Below, piece by piece: positions 24,515-33,086 of a DNA stretch of 52,492 bases. Origin of the DNA: Corynebacterium sp. HMSC08A12. GTDB lineage: Bacteria; Actinomycetota; Actinomycetes; Mycobacteriales; Mycobacteriaceae. Position 1 is the stretch's first letter. The number at the start of each line of letters is the position of its first letter. The DNA is taken from assembly GCF_001807485.1 (NCBI RefSeq), contig NZ_KV789190.1, forward strand, positions 19,577-72,068, in the 5' to 3' direction. Below the pieces are notes generated by a model. The model was not told where the DNA came from and searched no databases. It worked only from the letters and a program-made list of their open reading frames with translations. The position numbers and the translations under genes are program-made.

Positions 24515-26647
24515 TTAAGCGTTCAGCACCGGGTGCAGTCGCTTCATGGTCCACGTTTGCTGGCTGCGAGCCGATAGCGTGGTGACCAGGAAGCAGCCGA
24601 GGCCGACGAGGAACAGCACTCCCACTGCGATCGGCAGGCGTTCGTCGTAGAAGCCGTAGATCAGCTGCCTGAAGCCGTTGACTGTGTACGTCATTGGGTC
24701 GAACGGATGCAGGAATTGGAAGAATTTGTTTTGTGTCTCGACGGGATAGAGGCCTCCCGAGGCGACGATCATCAACATGAGCACCGCTAGGGCTGCCACG
24801 CGGCCTGGTCCAGGCCCCATGAACGCGATGAACATTTGGTTCATCAGCATCCATACCAGTGCCACGAGGGCAGCGAAGAGGAACAGTCCCGGCAGGTTAT
24901 CGACTTCCATGCCCACGCCCCAGACGGTCACGCCGACCACGACAGCTGCCTGGCCAATGGCGAGTAGGCCGGTCGGCAGGAAGCCGGAGAGCGCCGCACG
25001 CCAGGAGTGCACACCAGAGTTGACGGTTCGAGCCTGCAGCGGCTTGATCATCACGTAGACCATGATGCCGCCGATGAACAGCGCCATGCTGAAGAAGAAC
25101 GGTGCCATGCCGGCGCCGAAGGTGTGGTTGCCGGAATCGTTATCGCTCTTCAGATCCACCGGTCCACCGATGGTGGAGGCGGTGGCCAGGCGCTGGCCCT
25201 CGTTCCAATTCGGAACCTGCTTGGAGCCATCGGAGAGCTTGGTGTGCAGCTCGGAGGCGCCGTCGTCCAGCTTGGCGGTGCCGTCCTTGGCCTTGCCGGT
25301 GCCTTCGACGAGCTTATCCGCACCGTCCTTGAGCTTGGTGTTGCCGTCGTCCAGCTTGATCACGCCGTCCTTCAGCTTGCCCGCGCCGTCGGAGGCTTCG
25401 CCCATCTTTTCGTTGAGCGTTTGCGCACCGTCGTTGAGCTCGTTTACGCCGTCCTGCAGTTGCTTGAACTGTCCGGGCAGGCCCTTCAGCTCGGTCACGC
25501 CGTTGCGCAGTGGCGCGTTCGGGTCGTTGAGCTGGTAGGACAGCTGTGCGCTGCCGTCGGCCAGGCGCTTCAAGTCCGATGCGTTCTGCGACTTCGGGCC
25601 GAGGCCCTGCGTTTCCAGGGCGAAGGCGACCTTGTCCAGCTCGTCGGCTGCGGTGATGGCGGCGGGCACGCCGGTGCCGCGCAGGTCGCGGGAGAGTCCA
25701 CGCAGGTTAGCCGCGTGGTCGCCCTGGGCCTTGGTCACGCCACCGAGTTGGGTGTTGAGCTTCTGCACTCCGTCGTTGACCTGGCTTGCTCCGTCGCCGA
25801 GTTTATTGACGCCATCTTCCAGCTCGTTGAGCTTTCCGGCCTTGCCGTTGATCTTGTCGGCCGCAGCGTTCACCTTCGTGGCGAGCTCGTCAGTACCGTC
25901 GGCTAGTTTGCCCGAGCCGTCGTGGAGCTTGACGAGTCCGTCGTCCAGATCGGTTGCGCCCTTGCGCAGCTTGCCGGAGCCATCCTTGGCGGTGGCCAGG
26001 CCGTCGGCGAGTTTGTTGGCGCCGTCGTCCAATTGGATAGACCCGTCCTTCAGTTCAGCGGTGCCGTCGGCGAGCTTGCCGGCGCCGATGGCGGCCTTTT
26101 GCATGCCGGAGCCGGCGTCCACGATGCCGACGAGGACCTTGTCCACGGCCTCGGCACTGATCTTGTCGCCCACCACGCTGATGACCTCACGCATGACGTT
26201 CTGGCCGATCATGGTCGATAGGAAACCGTTGGCGTCGTTGTAAGTGCTGATGAGGTTGGCCTTCTCCGGGTTATCGGAGGTGGGGGAGGCCACGGCTTCG
26301 GAGAAATTCTCCGGCAACTCGAGGGAGAAGTAATACCGACCGGATTCCACGCCCTTGCGGGCATCTTCGGCATCCGTTTCGATCCAGCTGATCTGGTCGT
26401 TGTCCCTTAGTCCCTGAATCACCTCGTCGCCGGCGCGCAGTTCCTCGCCCTCAACGTTGGTTCCCTTGTCACTGTTAACCAGTGCGACGGGCAGGCTGTT
26501 CAGGTTCCCGAAGGGGTTCCAGAATGCCCAGAGATATAGGGCGGAGTACAGCAGCGGCATAAGCACAAGGATGACGAGTGCGGCTCGGGTGAGCCGGTTG
26601 CGCTTGAAACTGCGGATTTCGCTGTTGAGTTTGAAACCGGCGAGCAT
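24515..26647 (-). CDS. YhgE/Pip-domain membrane protein, ABC-2-like
   Basis: 710 residues. Helix 1 at about 21-43 (LTRAALVILVLMPLLYSALYLWAFWNPFG), then an extracellular domain with VALVNSDKGT. Residues 190-470 are a long coil of LKDGxxxLDDGxxKLxDG repeats. Five or six C-terminal helices (about 505-690) resemble ABC-2 permeases. Relatives take part in export of envelope or secreted products (phage infection protein, type VII-like export). ATG overlaps the stop of the upstream ATPase gene by one base (TAATG) and is preceded by GGAG, so the two are translationally coupled. Confidence 0.88.
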   Translation of the reverse strand: MLAGFKLNSEIRSFKRNRLTRAALVILVLMPLLYSALYLWAFWNPFGNLNSLPVALVNSDKGTNVEGEELRAGDEVIQGLRDNDQISWIETDAEDARKGVESGRYYFSLELPENFSEAVASPTSDNPEKANLISTYNDANGFLSTMIGQNVMREVISVVGDKISAEAVDKVLVGIVDAGSGMQKAAIGAGKLADGTAELKDGSIQLDDGANKLADGLATAKDGSGKLRKGATDLDDGLVKLHDGSGKLADGTDELATKVNAAADKINGKAGKLNELEDGVNKLGDGASQVNDGVQKLNTQLGGVTKAQGDHAANLRGLSRDLRGTGVPAAITAADELDKVAFALETQGLGPKSQNASDLKRLADGSAQLSYQLNDPNAPLRNGVTELKGLPGQFKQLQDGVNELNDGAQTLNEKMGEASDGAGKLKDGVIKLDDGNTKLKDGADKLVEGTGKAKDGTAKLDDGASELHTKLSDGSKQVPNWNEGQRLATASTIGGPVDLKSDNDSGNHTFGAGMAPFFFSMALFIGGIMVYVMIKPLQARTVNSGVHSWRAALSGFLPTGLLAIGQAAVVVGVTVWGVGMEVDNLPGLFLFAALVALVWMLMNQMFIAFMGPGPGRVAALAVLMLMIVASGGLYPVETQNKFFQFLHPFDPMTYTVNGFRQLIYGFYDERLPIAVGVLFLVGLGCFLVTTLSARSQQTWTMKRLHPVLNA

Positions 26648-27471
26648 TAACGGTTCTCCTTCTGCTCTGTGGTGTTGGTGTGGTCTTCGGGGATGTCCAG
26701 GTCGTCGAGCTCTGGGTCGTCCAGTGCAGGGTCGTATTGGTCTGCTTCGGCTTCGGCCGGGTCAGGGTATTCGCGCAGTCCCGTATGAATCGGGTGCGCG
26801 TGGCCAGCGTTGGCGTCAATTTCAATAACCTTGTGTGGCGCCACAGGGCCGACAATGGGGTTCGACGAGTTAACGACCACAGGAATGTCCCGCGAAAGGC
26901 GCTCGAGCACCTGCAATAGAATCGCACGGTCGTCGTTCTCGTGCACCTGCTCGATGTCGTCCATGATCAGCAGCTCGACGGGCTTGTTGTCGGCGGGCGA
27001 CAGGGCCAAGCTGATGCGCAGCATGATCTTGTCCAGGTTGTCCAGCTGGGAGATGTAGGCATCCAGCGGGGGCAGGTCGCGGTCGCCGTAGACGTAGTTG
27101 CAGAAGCGCTCCAGGTCCTCTTGGGTGGCCTTGCGCATCGGCATGAACCACGGCTTCGACCAGGACATAGACTCGGTGAGCACGTCCTGGACCGTGACGG
27201 AACGCTCCAGCAGGTCGATCTGCTCCACGCCCGCGATGGCTACGCGGGAGCGGATCGGCTTTGGCTTGGATTCGCCGAGCACGCTTAGCGAGCCGCCGGT
27301 GGGCTTCATTCGGCCAGAAAGAACCAGAGCCAGGGCCGTGCGGCCGGAGCCACCCTTGCCAAGCAGGTTGGTTAGACCCTGGTTGGGGATAGCGAAAGAA
27401 AGAGGGCCGAACACTCGGCCCTCGTCACCTTTTAGCTCGAGATCCTGGGCTTCTACTGCTAGGGAAGACAT
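26647..27471 (-). CDS. ABC-type ATPase partner of the YhgE protein, atypical
   Basis: 274 residues. Walker A is GKGGSGRTAL (about 38-47). Walker B is VELLIMDDIEQ (about 165-175) with Asp-Asp where active ABC ATPases have Asp-Glu. The LSGGQ signature position reads ISQLDNLDK and is not recognisable. The last 50 residues are acidic and disordered. It presumably drives or regulates the coupled YhgE-like protein, but ATP turnover may be weak. Confidence 0.75.
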   Translation of the reverse strand: MSSLAVEAQDLELKGDEGRVFGPLSFAIPNQGLTNLLGKGGSGRTALALVLSGRMKPTGGSLSVLGESKPKPIRSRVAIAGVEQIDLLERSVTVQDVLTESMSWSKPWFMPMRKATQEDLERFCNYVYGDRDLPPLDAYISQLDNLDKIMLRISLALSPADNKPVELLIMDDIEQVHENDDRAILLQVLERLSRDIPVVVNSSNPIVGPVAPHKVIEIDANAGHAHPIHTGLREYPDPAEAEADQYDPALDDPELDDLDIPEDHTNTTEQKENR

Positions 27472-27592
27472 GGCTTTACCTAATTTCTGTGAGGAGGGAA
27501 GCTCGGTCTATTTCAACAGACACCCTGGACATCTTTGTAGATTTTGACGATTTCGTCAATTTCCTTCGCGGCGCGGTGCAGTGGCGTTGTGA

Positions 27593-27650
27593 AATAGCGC
27601 TACAGCCCCCGAATCTACAAGGAATCTTGCAGGGAAGCTGCAGCGCTATT
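27593..27650. repeat. Hairpin with 14-nt arms between the ATPase and VIT genes
   Basis: AATAGCGCTACAGC (27593-27606) and GCTGCAGCGCTATT (27637-27650) match at 13 of 14 positions. A second possible pairing joins TCTTTGTAGATT (27532-27543) with AATCTACAAGG inside the loop, so two folds could compete. No T-tract follows on either strand, so an ordinary terminator is not clear. Confidence 0.6.
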
Positions 27651-27665
27651 GGGGAAGGGGGTGGG

Positions 27666-28370
27666 CTATATCGCCGCCCCGAATACGGAGCCGACGGCGA
27701 AGGTGACCGCCAGGGCCGCCATGCCGCCGATAACGATGCGCAGCACCGCGCGGGTCTTCGGTACATTACTGAGGTGAGCCGACAGGGCGCCAGTGAGCGC
27801 CAGGGCTACGAAGGTCACGCCGAAGATTACGGCGACGGGGGCGAACAGGGCAGCGGCAAACGGCAGTGCGGCACCCAAGATGAAGGATATGAAGGATGCG
27901 ATGCCCGCCGACCACGGGTTCACCAGTTGGCTCATGCCCATGGCGCGCTCGGAATCGCGCTGTGAGGAGACGGAAACGTACTCGCCGAGTGCCATGGATA
28001 CGGCGCCGCCGATGACGGCGGCCAGGCCGGACATCGCGATGGTCTGCGGGTTGCTGGTCGCGCCGGCCACGCCGACGAGGACCGCGGCGGTGGAGGCGAT
28101 GCCGTCGTTGGCGCCGAGGACAGCCGCGCGGAGGCGGTTGAGGCTCTCGCCGTGGTTGTCATCGACGTCGGCGTGCTCAGCTGGGGCAGCGAGCTCGAGG
28201 TGTTCGGCTGGAACGGTCGGCGTGTGTTCGGCCTGGGTGGCTGGCGGAACCTCTGCGTGTGCGGTCACTTCAGCCGTCGGGATGGTGATAACCCCGCGTT
28301 CGCATGTAGCCACGGCAGTGCAGCTGCCGTCGTAGTAGCGATCGCAGGGGCAAGATACTGAAGTGCTCAT
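27666..28370 (-). CDS. VIT1/CCC1-family metal transporter
   Basis: 234 residues. Conserved membrane part: ESLNRLRAAVLGANDGIASTAAVLVGVAGAT, then GGAVSMALGEYVSVSSQRDSERA, with five helices in all. Family members move Fe2+ or Mn2+ out of the cytosol. Unusually, the N-terminus carries a Cys-rich segment CPCDRYYDGSCTAVATCERG (residues about 7-26) before a Glu/His/Pro-rich linker, which might bind metal. ATG 28370 has no clear ribosome binding site. Confidence 0.87.
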   Translation of the reverse strand: MSTSVSCPCDRYYDGSCTAVATCERGVITIPTAEVTAHAEVPPATQAEHTPTVPAEHLELAAPAEHADVDDNHGESLNRLRAAVLGANDGIASTAAVLVGVAGATSNPQTIAMSGLAAVIGGAVSMALGEYVSVSSQRDSERAMGMSQLVNPWSAGIASFISFILGAALPFAAALFAPVAVIFGVTFVALALTGALSAHLSNVPKTRAVLRIVIGGMAALAVTFAVGSVFGAAI

Positions 28371-28488
28371 GACTCAAGTATCGCCGGGTTTGAAACCTTC
28401 CGCAAGCATTGAAAGGCTACCTTTACGCAGGTCAGGATGCCTTTCATTAGGTGAGGCTGGGGTTGGGGAGGCGTGGTGGCGTCAGTAA

Positions 28489-30015
28489 CTAACGGGCGGA
28501 TCGGCGGGCGCGCAGGCGATTGTCATAAAGAGCGATGACGAGGGCGACGGCCATGAGCGAACCGATGGTGCCGAAGCCGATGGCGGTGCCGAGAGTCCAG
28601 TTGATGGCGCGCGAGCTGGCGAAGACGATCGCGGTGATCAGCGCGAGCCCCATGGCAGTACCGATGCGTTGTGCAGTCTGCAAGACCGCGCCAGAGCTGC
28701 CCGCGTAGTTGAGGGGCACGTCCGCGAGCGTGAGAGTTTGGTTCGGGCCGATAACCGCGCCTTGGCCGGTGCCGACGAGGAAGAGGGTGAGGACCATCCA
28801 CCACTCCGAAAGGCCCGTAACGTGGTGCAGCACAAGGGCGAGGATGGTCAGCACAATGCCGGTCAGCGCCACAGTGATGCCGTCGATGACGACGCGACGG
28901 CCCCGGTCGGCAACTCGCTTGCCGGCCCAGTTAGCGGCGAAAGAGCTGCTGATCGCGGCAGGAATGCCAACGCTACCGGCGACGAGCGCGCTGTAACCCA
29001 GGCCGTTTTGGAAGTACAGGGCCACGAGCACCCAAATGCTGGTTATGCCCATGAAGTACACTCCTGCCAGCATGGTGCCCAGGCGGAAGCTGGGGAAGCG
29101 GAAGATCTGCATGTCCACCATCGGGTCGAAGGGCTTGGACTTTTTCACATGGCGCTCCCACGCCAACCATCCGGCCAGAAGGGCGACGGCGACGGGGAGC
29201 AGCAGAAAGGTGCGCGCGCTGCCGGAGGATTCCACGAACGGGAAGAGGAAGGCTAGGACGGCCAAGCCCAGTAGTAGGGAGCCGAAGGGGTCGAGGCTGC
29301 GCACTGCGCGGATGACGCCCACGTTACGGCCGGTGACGGGATCCTTAACCCGGCCCATCAGCGGGCGCGGGAACCACAGGAGTGCGAGGACGAAGGCCAG
29401 CAGGCCGAAGGGAACGTTGACCAGGAAAGTCCAGCGCCAGCCGTGCTCCGGGCCACCGAGGCGGATGAGGAAGCCACCCAGGGTGGGGCCGATGGCCACG
29501 GCCACGCCCACGACGGTGCCGAACCAGCCGAAGGCCCGGCCGCGCTCCTTGCCGCGGAAGAACTGCTGGATCATGCCCACAGCCTGCGGGTTGAGCATGC
29601 CCGCGCCCACGCCTTGAATGAAGCGGGTGACATTCAAGGCTTCCGCGGTGGGAGCAAAGCCAGCGGTGATGGCCGACAGAGTGTAGACCGTCAGGCCGAG
29701 GAGGTACATCCCGCCCCGGCCGAGCAGGTCGCCGGCACGTCCCGCGGCAACGAGAACCACGCCGAACGTCAGCGTGTAGCCGGAGAGCACCCACTGGATG
29801 TCCGATTCGGTGGCGCCCAGCCCCTGCTGGATGGAGGGCAGGGCGACGTTGATGATGGACACGCTGATGAGCGACATGAAGATCGTCGTGAGGATGACGC
29901 CCAGAACTTTCCAGCGGCGCGGATCCTCACCCGGGGGATAGGTGCCGGGGGACTGGATCGTGGCTTCCGTCGCGCCGGGGCGGGGGTTTGCGGCCTGTGT
30001 GCTCTTGTCAGCCAC
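28489..30015 (-). CDS. DHA2-family (14-helix) MFS drug exporter
   Basis: 508 residues with about 14 helices. Motifs of EmrB/QacA-type exporters: ISVSIINVALPSIQQGLGA, DIQWVLSGYTLTFGVVLVAAGRAGDLLGRGGMY, and FIQGVGAGMLNPQAVGMI, then GPTLGGFLI in helix 5 (motif C). Probable proton-driven efflux of hydrophobic drugs. GTG start with GGAGGG about 11 bases upstream. No regulator gene is adjacent. Confidence 0.88.
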   Translation of the reverse strand: MADKSTQAANPRPGATEATIQSPGTYPPGEDPRRWKVLGVILTTIFMSLISVSIINVALPSIQQGLGATESDIQWVLSGYTLTFGVVLVAAGRAGDLLGRGGMYLLGLTVYTLSAITAGFAPTAEALNVTRFIQGVGAGMLNPQAVGMIQQFFRGKERGRAFGWFGTVVGVAVAIGPTLGGFLIRLGGPEHGWRWTFLVNVPFGLLAFVLALLWFPRPLMGRVKDPVTGRNVGVIRAVRSLDPFGSLLLGLAVLAFLFPFVESSGSARTFLLLPVAVALLAGWLAWERHVKKSKPFDPMVDMQIFRFPSFRLGTMLAGVYFMGITSIWVLVALYFQNGLGYSALVAGSVGIPAAISSSFAANWAGKRVADRGRRVVIDGITVALTGIVLTILALVLHHVTGLSEWWMVLTLFLVGTGQGAVIGPNQTLTLADVPLNYAGSSGAVLQTAQRIGTAMGLALITAIVFASSRAINWTLGTAIGFGTIGSLMAVALVIALYDNRLRARRSAR

Positions 30016-30098
30016 GGTGGTGCGTGCCCTCCTTCGGATCGCCTGTGTGTAGGTCTGCGCGCTGGCGCGCGACTCCTTCTAGAGAAGCATACCGTTAC

Positions 30099-30112
30099 TA
30101 AGGGTGACCTTA
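30099..30112. promoter_or_regulatory. Palindrome in the DHA2 exporter promoter
   Basis: TAAGGGTGACCTTA has 5-bp arms, TAAGG and CCTTA. On the minus strand it is followed 8 bases later by TATGCT, a plausible -10, so the palindrome would overlap the promoter as an operator does. The regulator is unknown. Confidence 0.4.
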
Positions 30113-30238
30113 TTTTAGGGGGCGATTCCGAGGATTAGAGCGTCAGTTGGCGAGTGCGACCTTCACACAGCACATCGCCGCTAGAGCGGCCAAGTTCGGC
30201 CTCTGATGATCGCGGAGGCAGCTGTACGATGTATCCAG

Positions 30239-30766
30239 TTAGTTCTGTCCCGCCCGCTGGGCCTTGAGTCGAAGATTCGCACAGACCTGGGGAGCGTTAT
30301 ACTCGCCGGAGTTGCAGAGAGCGAGCAGTTGCGTCTCGCCACTGGTCAAGTTCGGCGCACCATTAGGAGCAGTGCTGTAACCGCAGAGGTAGGCGGGGCA
30401 GTTGGGGCTTGCTCCCTGATTACCCATCGGTGGTTGCTTTTGCGCTGGAGAAGTGGCTCTGGGTTGATTAGCTGGAGCTTGCTGCGCGGGCTTTTTGTCT
30501 TCTTCAGCGACAGGACTACTCGGCTGTGTGGGTTCCGGCGTGCTGGTGACTGTGGTGGGCGGGGGTGGTGTGTCTTCGGGGGCGCTGGTGACCGTGGTGG
30601 TCTCCGGTTCTGAGGTCTCGGATTCGCTCGAAGGAGCGCTAGTGACGGTAGTGGTGGACGGTTCGGCGGGTGTGTCCTCACCGCTGCAAGCGGTGAGACT
30701 GAAAGCGCCGATGAGGCTGAGAGCAAAAACTGGAGCGAGGAGTGTGCGACGACGAGTAGTGATCAT
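30239..30766 (-). CDS. Small secreted lipoprotein
   Basis: 175 residues. Signal peptide ITTRRRTLLAPVFALSLIGAFS ends in the lipobox LTAC, so Cys27 should be lipidated. A long Thr/Ser/Pro/Glu-rich stalk follows (TTTVTSAP repeated). The C-terminal 55 residues hold four Cys (CPAYLCGYS, LLALCNSG, PQVCANL), probably two disulfides in a small globular domain. Function unknown. The ATG follows GAAAGG. No other gene is visible from 30767 to 31194 apart from the terminator and the inverted-repeat end. Confidence 0.82.
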   Translation of the reverse strand: MITTRRRTLLAPVFALSLIGAFSLTACSGEDTPAEPSTTTVTSAPSSESETSEPETTTVTSAPEDTPPPPTTVTSTPEPTQPSSPVAEEDKKPAQQAPANQPRATSPAQKQPPMGNQGASPNCPAYLCGYSTAPNGAPNLTSGETQLLALCNSGEYNAPQVCANLRLKAQRAGQN

Positions 30767-30946
30767 GTGGTGCCTTTCGTGGAGTGACAAGCACAGTTTA
30801 AGGTCGCACCCACCACTTCTCATCTTGATTCTCAGTTCGACGCAATCGGTTTCCCTCGCCGAGACTTTCAAGTCAACCGGTTCTGTTAAGTAGGGGAGAG
30901 GGCGAGCGAATAGCATCCCCCGAGCGACATTCACGAGGTGGCGTTT

Positions 30947-30994
30947 TAAAAAAACAAAAACGGTGACAACCTGCCAACTAGCAGGTCATCACCG
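30947..30994 (-). terminator. Intrinsic terminator, minus strand
   Basis: A 14-bp stem with two mismatches between CGGTGACAACCTGC and GCAGGTCATCACCG, followed on the minus strand by TTTTTGTTTTTTT. It would end transcription coming from the island side; the nearest such gene stops at 31195, 200 bp away. Confidence 0.8.
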
Positions 30995-31048
30995 CTTAGC
31001 TTGTGCCACCAGCCGGTTAGAGACCGGCGGCGTCAAACAGCTAGAGCA

Positions 31049-31073
31049 GCTAAAAGCAGCGGCACTTTCGGAC
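31049..31073. repeat. Left copy of the island-bracketing inverted repeat
   Basis: The 25 bases from GCTAAAAGCAGCGG to CACTTTCGGAC match the reverse complement of 45685-45710 at 22 of 26 aligned positions with one gap. Confidence 0.55.
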
Positions 31074-31194
31074 AACTCTTTGATCAAGGGTAACTCGGGC
31101 TATCTCGATGCCCTCTCCTACGAAACCCCCACCTATTTTCCCACGGGACGGTCAGCTCGCTCGTCTTGTACATCCTTCCCCAGTGTTGGAAGCG

Positions 31195-32037
31195 CTAAAG
31201 GGAGCTTTGAAAATCGTTGATTCTCTCGCCGATTTTGAGGAACTGCTCCGTTTGAAGGTTCAGCGCCTCGCGCAGGACTTCGGTCGAGGCTTCATCGCGG
31301 TAGTTGAGGATGGTGAGAGATGCGCCGGCTAAGGCCAGCGCGGATTTCTGGGCGAAGTAGAGCGAATCTAGTTCCAGCACAGTTGGATTAGCGTCGGCTG
31401 CGGAAAGTTGAAATAGAGCTTTCCATGCGTTGTAGTGGGCGTAAGCGCTCAGCATGCCGTAGAAATCTTCCCCGATCAGTTCACCCGATGTTTCTCTCAC
31501 GATGTGAGAGATTGTTTCTTCGTCGTGCTTTAGCTCTGGAATAACGTGATTTCGTGTATAGCGTTCTACTATCCGGTTCAGCCCCGAATACAAACCTTCC
31601 AGGTCCTTTTGTTTATAGGCTTTGTCAATTTTCAAGCCGACGCGAAGTGCTCTGGCGGCACGGACTGTTCGAACTTCAGGTTCTTCGTCTCGCGTGATGA
31701 ACAGCAACAACGCGCAGTATTCCACACCGCTGCGAGCTAAGGGTGCGACGATGGCTGGAGAAGTAAATGAGTCCGTCATAAGACGGCCGACGGTGTGAAT
31801 TTGTGCTCCAGCAACTTGAAGGATGCTTCCGGCTACTTCATCCGGAAGTCGAGCCACGTTGTCAATCGCTTTGTCCAGTTTCGCGTTGACCTGATCGGTT
31901 AGGTCTAACCCCCACGAGGGCTGCGATCTTCCTATTTCGTTGGCGATATTCGCGAGTCCGGTGCAAAGATTGAACATCTCATTCTTGAACTCGCCCAAGC
32001 GTGGGTCCAAGTTGCCTTCATGGTGGGTCGTCATCAT
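31195..32037 (-). CDS. Helical protein of unknown function
   Basis: 280 residues, not recognised. It is almost wholly helical. Conserved-looking patches are ARSGVEYCALLLFITRDEE, RTVRAARALRVGLKIDKAY and DFYGMLSAYAHYNAWKALF. The E-x-[CA]-LL plus S-x-Y-A-H-Y arrangement recalls DUF5677-like or HEPN-like helical bundles, but I cannot confirm this. AATAAT lies 7 nt before ATG 32037, with TCGACC 17 bp further upstream, a plausible leaderless promoter. It sits at the left edge of the island, next to other unknowns and a restriction system. Confidence 0.65.
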   Translation of the reverse strand: MMTTHHEGNLDPRLGEFKNEMFNLCTGLANIANEIGRSQPSWGLDLTDQVNAKLDKAIDNVARLPDEVAGSILQVAGAQIHTVGRLMTDSFTSPAIVAPLARSGVEYCALLLFITRDEEPEVRTVRAARALRVGLKIDKAYKQKDLEGLYSGLNRIVERYTRNHVIPELKHDEETISHIVRETSGELIGEDFYGMLSAYAHYNAWKALFQLSAADANPTVLELDSLYFAQKSALALAGASLTILNYRDEASTEVLREALNLQTEQFLKIGERINDFQSSL

Positions 32038-32044
32038 AGCCCCG

Positions 32045-32050
32045 ATTATT
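32045..32050 (-). promoter_or_regulatory. Putative -10 element of the gene ending at 31195
   Basis: AATAAT on the minus strand, 7 nt from ATG 32037. TCGACC, 17 bp upstream, matches TTGACA at four of six positions. Confidence 0.4.
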
Positions 32051-32084
32051 CAAGAGTCCCCACTGATGGTCGACTCGATCAGTC

Positions 32085-32627
32085 TCAGTCATGCAGCACA
32101 GTGCGGGTTGATAGACACACCACAGCCGGAATACCCACACCTCGCAGTGCGTCAACCTTGCGTTTGGCTCGTTCGAGGTCGGTAGTTCGACCATAAAACT
32201 CCGACCCGCACTCGTTCCACACCTCGTAGGCCTTCTCTTGGAAACAGGTTTCTTCTGGCTCCCGGCTCTGGTCCTCGTAGGGGTACTGTCCCTCACGCTC
32301 TAGGACATGCTGTTCGAAATGGTCCTCGGCGATCAAGGCTCCCCGCTCCCAGAGCGACAGGTCACCGAATGCTGCCTCGACCTCAAGGCACAACAGGCCT
32401 GTTGGGCGGTCGGTGCAACGAAGCAAAGTTTTGAGGAATGTGTGGGCGGCCTCGGCATCAATCGAGAGGTGCTCACCGTCGGGATCTAGGAGACGCACCG
32501 TTTCCTGGTTGCGGCTAATGAAGATTTGGAGCTGCGCCCGGCTGTCCCGGTCAAGGTGCAAGTCGAGGTGGAGCAGCACAGGTTCTTCTTCTGCTTTGAT
32601 CCGTTCGACTGGATTATTCGAGCCCAT
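32085..32627 (-). CDS. Hypothetical acidic protein
   Basis: About 180 residues, not recognised. Alternating segments VLLHLDLHLDRDSRAQLQIFISRN and ETVRLLDPDGEHLSIDAEAAHTFLKTLL suggest an alpha/beta fold. The C-terminus has RAKRKVDALRGVGIPAVVCLST. ATG 32627 was preferred over TTG 32654 because GGTAGGGG precedes it. It follows the gene ending at 32641 on the same strand with 13 nt between, so the two are likely an operon. Confidence 0.55.
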   Translation of the reverse strand: MGSNNPVERIKAEEEPVLLHLDLHLDRDSRAQLQIFISRNQETVRLLDPDGEHLSIDAEAAHTFLKTLLRCTDRPTGLLCLEVEAAFGDLSLWERGALIAEDHFEQHVLEREGQYPYEDQSREPEETCFQEKAYEVWNECGSEFYGRTTDLERAKRKVDALRGVGIPAVVCLSTRTVLHD

Positions 32628-32640
32628 TCCGAAGTCGCCC

Positions 32641-32865
32641 CTACCTTCCCGCAACGGCTTTCAACCGCGGGTCGTCTTCCGACTCGATTCGCTCCCACGT
32701 CACGAGGTACGCAGCGGCTTTTGTTCCGGTAGCCATGAGTTCACCTACGTGGCCGAGCGCCGCATGAGTGCTCCAGTGGACGGCGAGAAGATTGAAGTCA
32801 TGGTCCCGGACTTCGAGACGGGTGCCCGTCGCGGGGTACGTGTCTGTGTTGCTGGTTGCGTGCAA
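32641..32865 (-). CDS. Small hypothetical protein, start uncertain, possibly frameshifted
   Basis: 74 residues from a TTG start. The same frame stays open upstream to about 32989 and still looks coding (PQPADDTWAAQVAPSTFYAL), but contains no ATG, GTG or TTG. A different frame there begins MFDDTLFFHNHPTTAS. The real gene may be longer and carry a frameshift near 32915, or simply use the TTG. Core: TRLEVRDHDFNLLAVHWSTHAALGHVGEL. No function recognised. Confidence 0.4.
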   Translation of the reverse strand: MHATSNTDTYPATGTRLEVRDHDFNLLAVHWSTHAALGHVGELMATGTKAAAYLVTWERIESEDDPRLKAVAGR

Positions 32866-33086
32866 AGCGTAGAAGGTGCTCGGAGCGACTTGAGCTGCCC
32901 AGGTGTCGTCTGCTGGCTGTGGTGGGGTGGTTATGGAAAAACAGTGTGTCGTCGAACATTCAACCGCGCCAGCGCGGGGGTTCGGGGTTCGTAGTCAGTC
33001 TCGAATGCCTCTAAGTGCCCTGAAGGTAAGAGGCAACCCCTTCCTCGCGGGCTAAAGGCTGCGTCGCAGCAGGACTTGGTGCCGCA

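Noticed and set aside
28422..28465. DtxR-like iron boxes upstream of the VIT1/CCC1 gene
   Set aside because: TTAGGTGAGGCTGGGGTTG matches only about 12 of 19 consensus positions and just one half-site is good; the neighbouring candidate is weaker.
31000..31060. tRNA-like hairpin CCGGT/ACCGG as a possible integration tRNA
   Set aside because: No T-arm, acceptor stem or CCA-like arrangement could be built around it.
30963..31220. 85-codon plus-strand open frame at the left edge of the island
   Set aside because: It begins inside the terminator stem, has no ribosome binding site, and reads like translated non-coding DNA.
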